Shown: piece after piece, positions 61,665-64,000 of the stretch
Layout of the letters: each line of letters starts with the position of its first letter
How positions within the stretch are numbered: position 1 is the first letter of the stretch
Program-made: the position numbers and the translations under genes
Source of the DNA: Acidobacteriota bacterium
Lineage (GTDB): Bacteria > Acidobacteriota > Terriglobia > Terriglobales > Acidobacteriaceae
Reading direction: 5' to 3'
Assembly: GCA_021792135.1 (NCBI GenBank)
Contig: JAJYVF010000011.1
Span: forward strand, 1 to 64,000
Length of the DNA: 64,000 bases
The notes under the pieces: model-generated
Seen by the model: the letters and a program-made list of their open reading frames with translations, nothing else
Databases searched by the model: none
What the model was told of the DNA's origin: nothing

Positions 61665-64000
61665 TCAGCGGTACCGGCGATGGAGCCGGAAGATCAGTGA
61701 GAACACGCCCGCTTCGTCGCGAACGGCGAGGATGGAAAAGTCCTGGGTGAGGCGGAATTCGCCCTGAATCAGCTGCTCTGCGGTGGAGTTCACATTCGTC
61801 GCGTAGGTAAGGGTGGCCTGCTTGGAGACCGGTTCCGTGATGGTAATGCGGGCGGTGGCGTTGCCGACTCCGGAGACAAATGTGGGGTCGATGCGCACGC
61901 TGCCGCCGCCGAAGAGCTTCTGGATGCGGCTGCTGATGGTGGCGTTGAGTGCGCCCCCGAGCAGACTATCGGCGGTGGAATTGACGCCAGCCTGCGCCTC
62001 TTCCGTTGAGTAGATCTGCTCCTCCTCCTGCGTGCGGCCCATGGCCAGCAGCGAGAAAATGTCCTGTTCGGAAAGGGGCGGTTCGGAGCGAAACGTGGGA
62101 TTGAGCTTCGCGGCGGTGCCCTGCAGGCCAATGGTAATGGTGTAGTCCTCGACCGTCGTGGTGGCGATCAGGTCAATGACCGGCTGAATGCGGACAGGGT
62201 TGCTGAAGTAAATCTCGCCGTGCTGCACTTCGAATTTGTCGCCGTTAAAGGTGGCGGTGCCCTCCGTGATCGTCACCCGGCCCAGCACCGTGGGCTGGGC
62301 GAGGGTGCCACGAATGGAGAGGTCGACGTTGCCCGCCAGACGGGCAAAGGAGTTCTGGAAATTGAGGGACGGCGCGGAGGTGATATGGATGTCGAGACGT
62401 ACGCGGTTCGAAGGAGAGCTGGGGTCCCGCGGCAGGGAGACGCCGCTGGCGGCGGTCTGGAGTGAAGCGACGTTCAGCTGCGGGCTGACGGCGAAACCCA
62501 CCAGGGTCACATGGCCGCTGAGCACCATGCTGGCCCGCGTTCCCTGGAACCGAAGGTCGGCGTTGGCGGTCGAGGTGACACCCTGGGGGTATCGGATGCG
62601 AACCTCTTTAGCCGTGGCAGAGACATCGGCATAGAGACCGTGCTGGTAGGTAACAAACCCGCCGAGGCGGATCAGGCCGCCGCCACTGTAGGCGGTCACG
62701 TCTTTAAAGTCGAGGCGATTCTGGTCGAAGACCAGAGAGCCGTTCATCCGGCTGAGTCCGTTCGTGTAATCCTGGAGCGCCACATTCACGTTGGTGAATC
62801 TGACCTGCCCGGTAAGATCGGGAGCCGTGCTGGTGCCCTGGGCCTCCACGTTAAAGTCGACATGGCCTGAAGAGATGATGTCGGTATCGAGGGTCTGGGC
62901 GAGAGCAATGTTGATGGCGCCGCTGGCGGTGGCGTGGAGCGGGCGTGGTTTGCTGAAGAGCCCGAGACTGCCCTCAGCGTGCAGGTCGGTGTCCGTGCCG
63001 ACGATGTGAACGGTGTCGAGGTGGAGAGTGCCGTCACGCAGGGTGGCATGAATGTCGCCTTCGCTGTGAATAGGCACACCTTCGAGGTTGATGTTCAGTT
63101 GACTGATGCGCGCGTCGCCGCTGAGCTGTTTCGGGTATTTCAGTGGGCCGGAAACGGTCAGAGCCGCCGCGATGGAGGAATTACCGCGAATGCCGCTGAC
63201 ACTGAAAGTACGCAGGAGAGGATCGATGTCGAAGCGGGCGACGCTGAGACCGGCGTGGGTCTGATAATCGCCGGTCAGCTGTGTCTGGCTGGTGAGGTCG
63301 ACCACCGCCGTGTTCAGATGGGCGGTCATGTCCACAAGAAGCGCGCGTCCCTGGGTGTGGGCCGCGGCGTCGATGAAGCCATGCGATTCGCGCGCCAGAG
63401 TCAGATCGCGAAGATGCAGGTTGGCCTGGAGATGCGGCGAATCGAGGCTACCGCTGCCGCGGGCGTCGAAGAGCATGGAGCCGGTAATGGGATATTGCGC
63501 GTTTTGCAGCCGCGGAATGCGGCTGAAGCTGAAGCCGCTGCCCTGGAGGTTAAAGCTGACGCTTTTGTTGCTCAGGTTGTAGCCGGCTGAGCCGGTGATG
63601 CGACCGCCGTCGATGGCGAAAGCGAGATTCGAAACACTCAGATCCCTGCCCCGGACGTGGACATCGGCGGTCAGGGAGCGGTATGTCTCGCCGTAAACCT
63701 CGCCGCCGGCGATTATCAGCCGGCCGTTGCCGTCGATGTCGCCGATCGTCCCGGTGCCCTGGATCTGGAGGCTGAGGTTTCCGGAGACAGGATAGCCCTT
63801 CCCGGTAAGCGCGAGCCACTGCGCAAGGTCCAGATTCTGGATGCGCGCATCTCCGCGGATCGAAGAGGATTCGGCGAAGAGGTCGCCGGGATTTTCGAGG
63901 GGGCCGCGTACATCGCCCGAGAGCTGAATCGTGGTCTTGCCCTGGACCAGAGTAGCGTTGTTGACGGTGAGCGATCCGGCCGAGTAGGCGGCGTCAGCCG
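61665..64000 (-). CDS. TamB-family translocation and assembly protein, 3' part (5' end beyond window)
   Basis: The frame is open to the window edge, so the coding region starts beyond 64000; at least 777 residues are visible. It is a long beta-rich repeat protein with the DUF490/TamB C-terminal domain (VRIQPVIDLIATTTVEDYTITIGLQG, EPPLSEQDIFSLLAMGR, VSKQATLTYATNVNSTAEQLIQGEFRLTQDFSI). The last residues, GVFSLIFRLHRRYR, form the expected final strand. TamB-like proteins span the periplasm and move phospholipid or aid outer-membrane protein assembly; an asmA-like name is a close alternative. Confidence 0.85.
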   Translation of the reverse strand, partial: ADAAYSAGSLTVNNATLVQGKTTIQLSGDVRGPLENPGDLFAESSSIRGDARIQNLDLAQWLALTGKGYPVSGNLSLQIQGTGTIGDIDGNGRLIIAGGEVYGETYRSLTADVHVRGRDLSVSNLAFAIDGGRITGSAGYNLSNKSVSFNLQGSGFSFSRIPRLQNAQYPITGSMLFDARGSGSLDSPHLQANLHLRDLTLARESHGFIDAAAHTQGRALLVDMTAHLNTAVVDLTSQTQLTGDYQTHAGLSVARFDIDPLLRTFSVSGIRGNSSIAAALTVSGPLKYPKQLSGDARISQLNINLEGVPIHSEGDIHATLRDGTLHLDTVHIVGTDTDLHAEGSLGLFSKPRPLHATASGAINIALAQTLDTDIISSGHVDFNVEAQGTSTAPDLTGQVRFTNVNVALQDYTNGLSRMNGSLVFDQNRLDFKDVTAYSGGGLIRLGGFVTYQHGLYADVSATAKEVRIRYPQGVTSTANADLRFQGTRASMVLSGHVTLVGFAVSPQLNVASLQTAASGVSLPRDPSSPSNRVRLDIHITSAPSLNFQNSFARLAGNVDLSIRGTLAQPTVLGRVTITEGTATFNGDKFEVQHGEIYFSNPVRIQPVIDLIATTTVEDYTITIGLQGTAAKLNPTFRSEPPLSEQDIFSLLAMGRTQEEEQIYSTEEAQAGVNSTADSLLGGALNATISSRIQKLFGGGSVRIDPTFVSGVGNATARITITEPVSKQATLTYATNVNSTAEQLIQGEFRLTQDFSILAVRDEAGVFSLIFRLHRRYR

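Overview
The window looks like a chromosomal segment of an Acidobacteriota genome, most likely Terriglobia/Acidobacteriaceae. The evidence is an acidobacterial-type (ADOP) MacB-like permease, an Oar-like TonB-dependent receptor, LacI and GntR sugar regulators, many secreted glycoside hydrolases with twin-arginine leaders, a hopanoid-type glycosyltransferase (HpnB), and a GC-rich base composition. No rRNA, tRNA or CRISPR array was seen.

Layout. (1) 1-12.6 kb is a decaying carbohydrate-use island. An IS5-type transposase tail abuts a secreted hydrolase gene with a large internal deletion. Remnants of an O-methyltransferase, a tyrosine recombinase, an ABC permease, a DoxX-like protein and a LacI regulator follow, and an Oar-type TonB receptor is broken by several frameshifts and a stop. 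Between them lie intact GH3, GH18 (with a near-consensus sigma-70 promoter) and discoidin-containing hydrolase genes. (2) 12.8-20.6 kb holds a GH127-like beta-L-arabinofuranosidase, a NanE-NanK fusion, a RhaT-like sugar transporter, a GntR/UTRA regulator and a DUF4434 protein, whose truncated paralog lies at 15 kb. (3) 20.8-35.5 kb is the most unusual part: a membrane polyferredoxin, a DUF6599-like lipoprotein, three DUF362 proteins, BON-SRPBCC and CBS proteins, a membrane-fused spermidine synthase, a Memo-AMMECR1 fusion with a signal peptide, an AmmeMemoRadiSam radical SAM enzyme with a twin-arginine leader, a DUF4015-type hydrolase and a polysaccharide deacetylase. It looks like an extracytoplasmic version of the AmmeMemoRadiSam system, whose function is unknown. 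(4) 36-42 kb has small proteins (zinc ribbon, GrlR-like), a DapA-family aldolase with an MFS transporter, HpnB, and a 3-hydroxybutyrate dehydrogenase. (5) 42.5-52 kb is housekeeping: yajC-secD-secF, tonB-exbB-exbD-exbD with a TPR lipoprotein, and biotin carboxylase with a biotin carrier protein. (6) 52-64 kb has a dead VapBC pair, a secreted amidohydrolase, a GH2 beta-galactosidase, an ADOP permease, a UbiA/MqnP-like prenyltransferase, a three-BON protein and the 3' part of a TamB-like gene.

How the parts fit together: the secreted hydrolases, TonB receptor remnants and sugar regulators point to plant- or fungal-glycan scavenging. The TonB-ExbBD block would energise such receptors and SecDF/YajC would support export. 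The AmmeMemoRadiSam block combines predicted iron-sulfur, radical SAM and cell-envelope polysaccharide functions. All calls are from reading the sequence; no database search was run.
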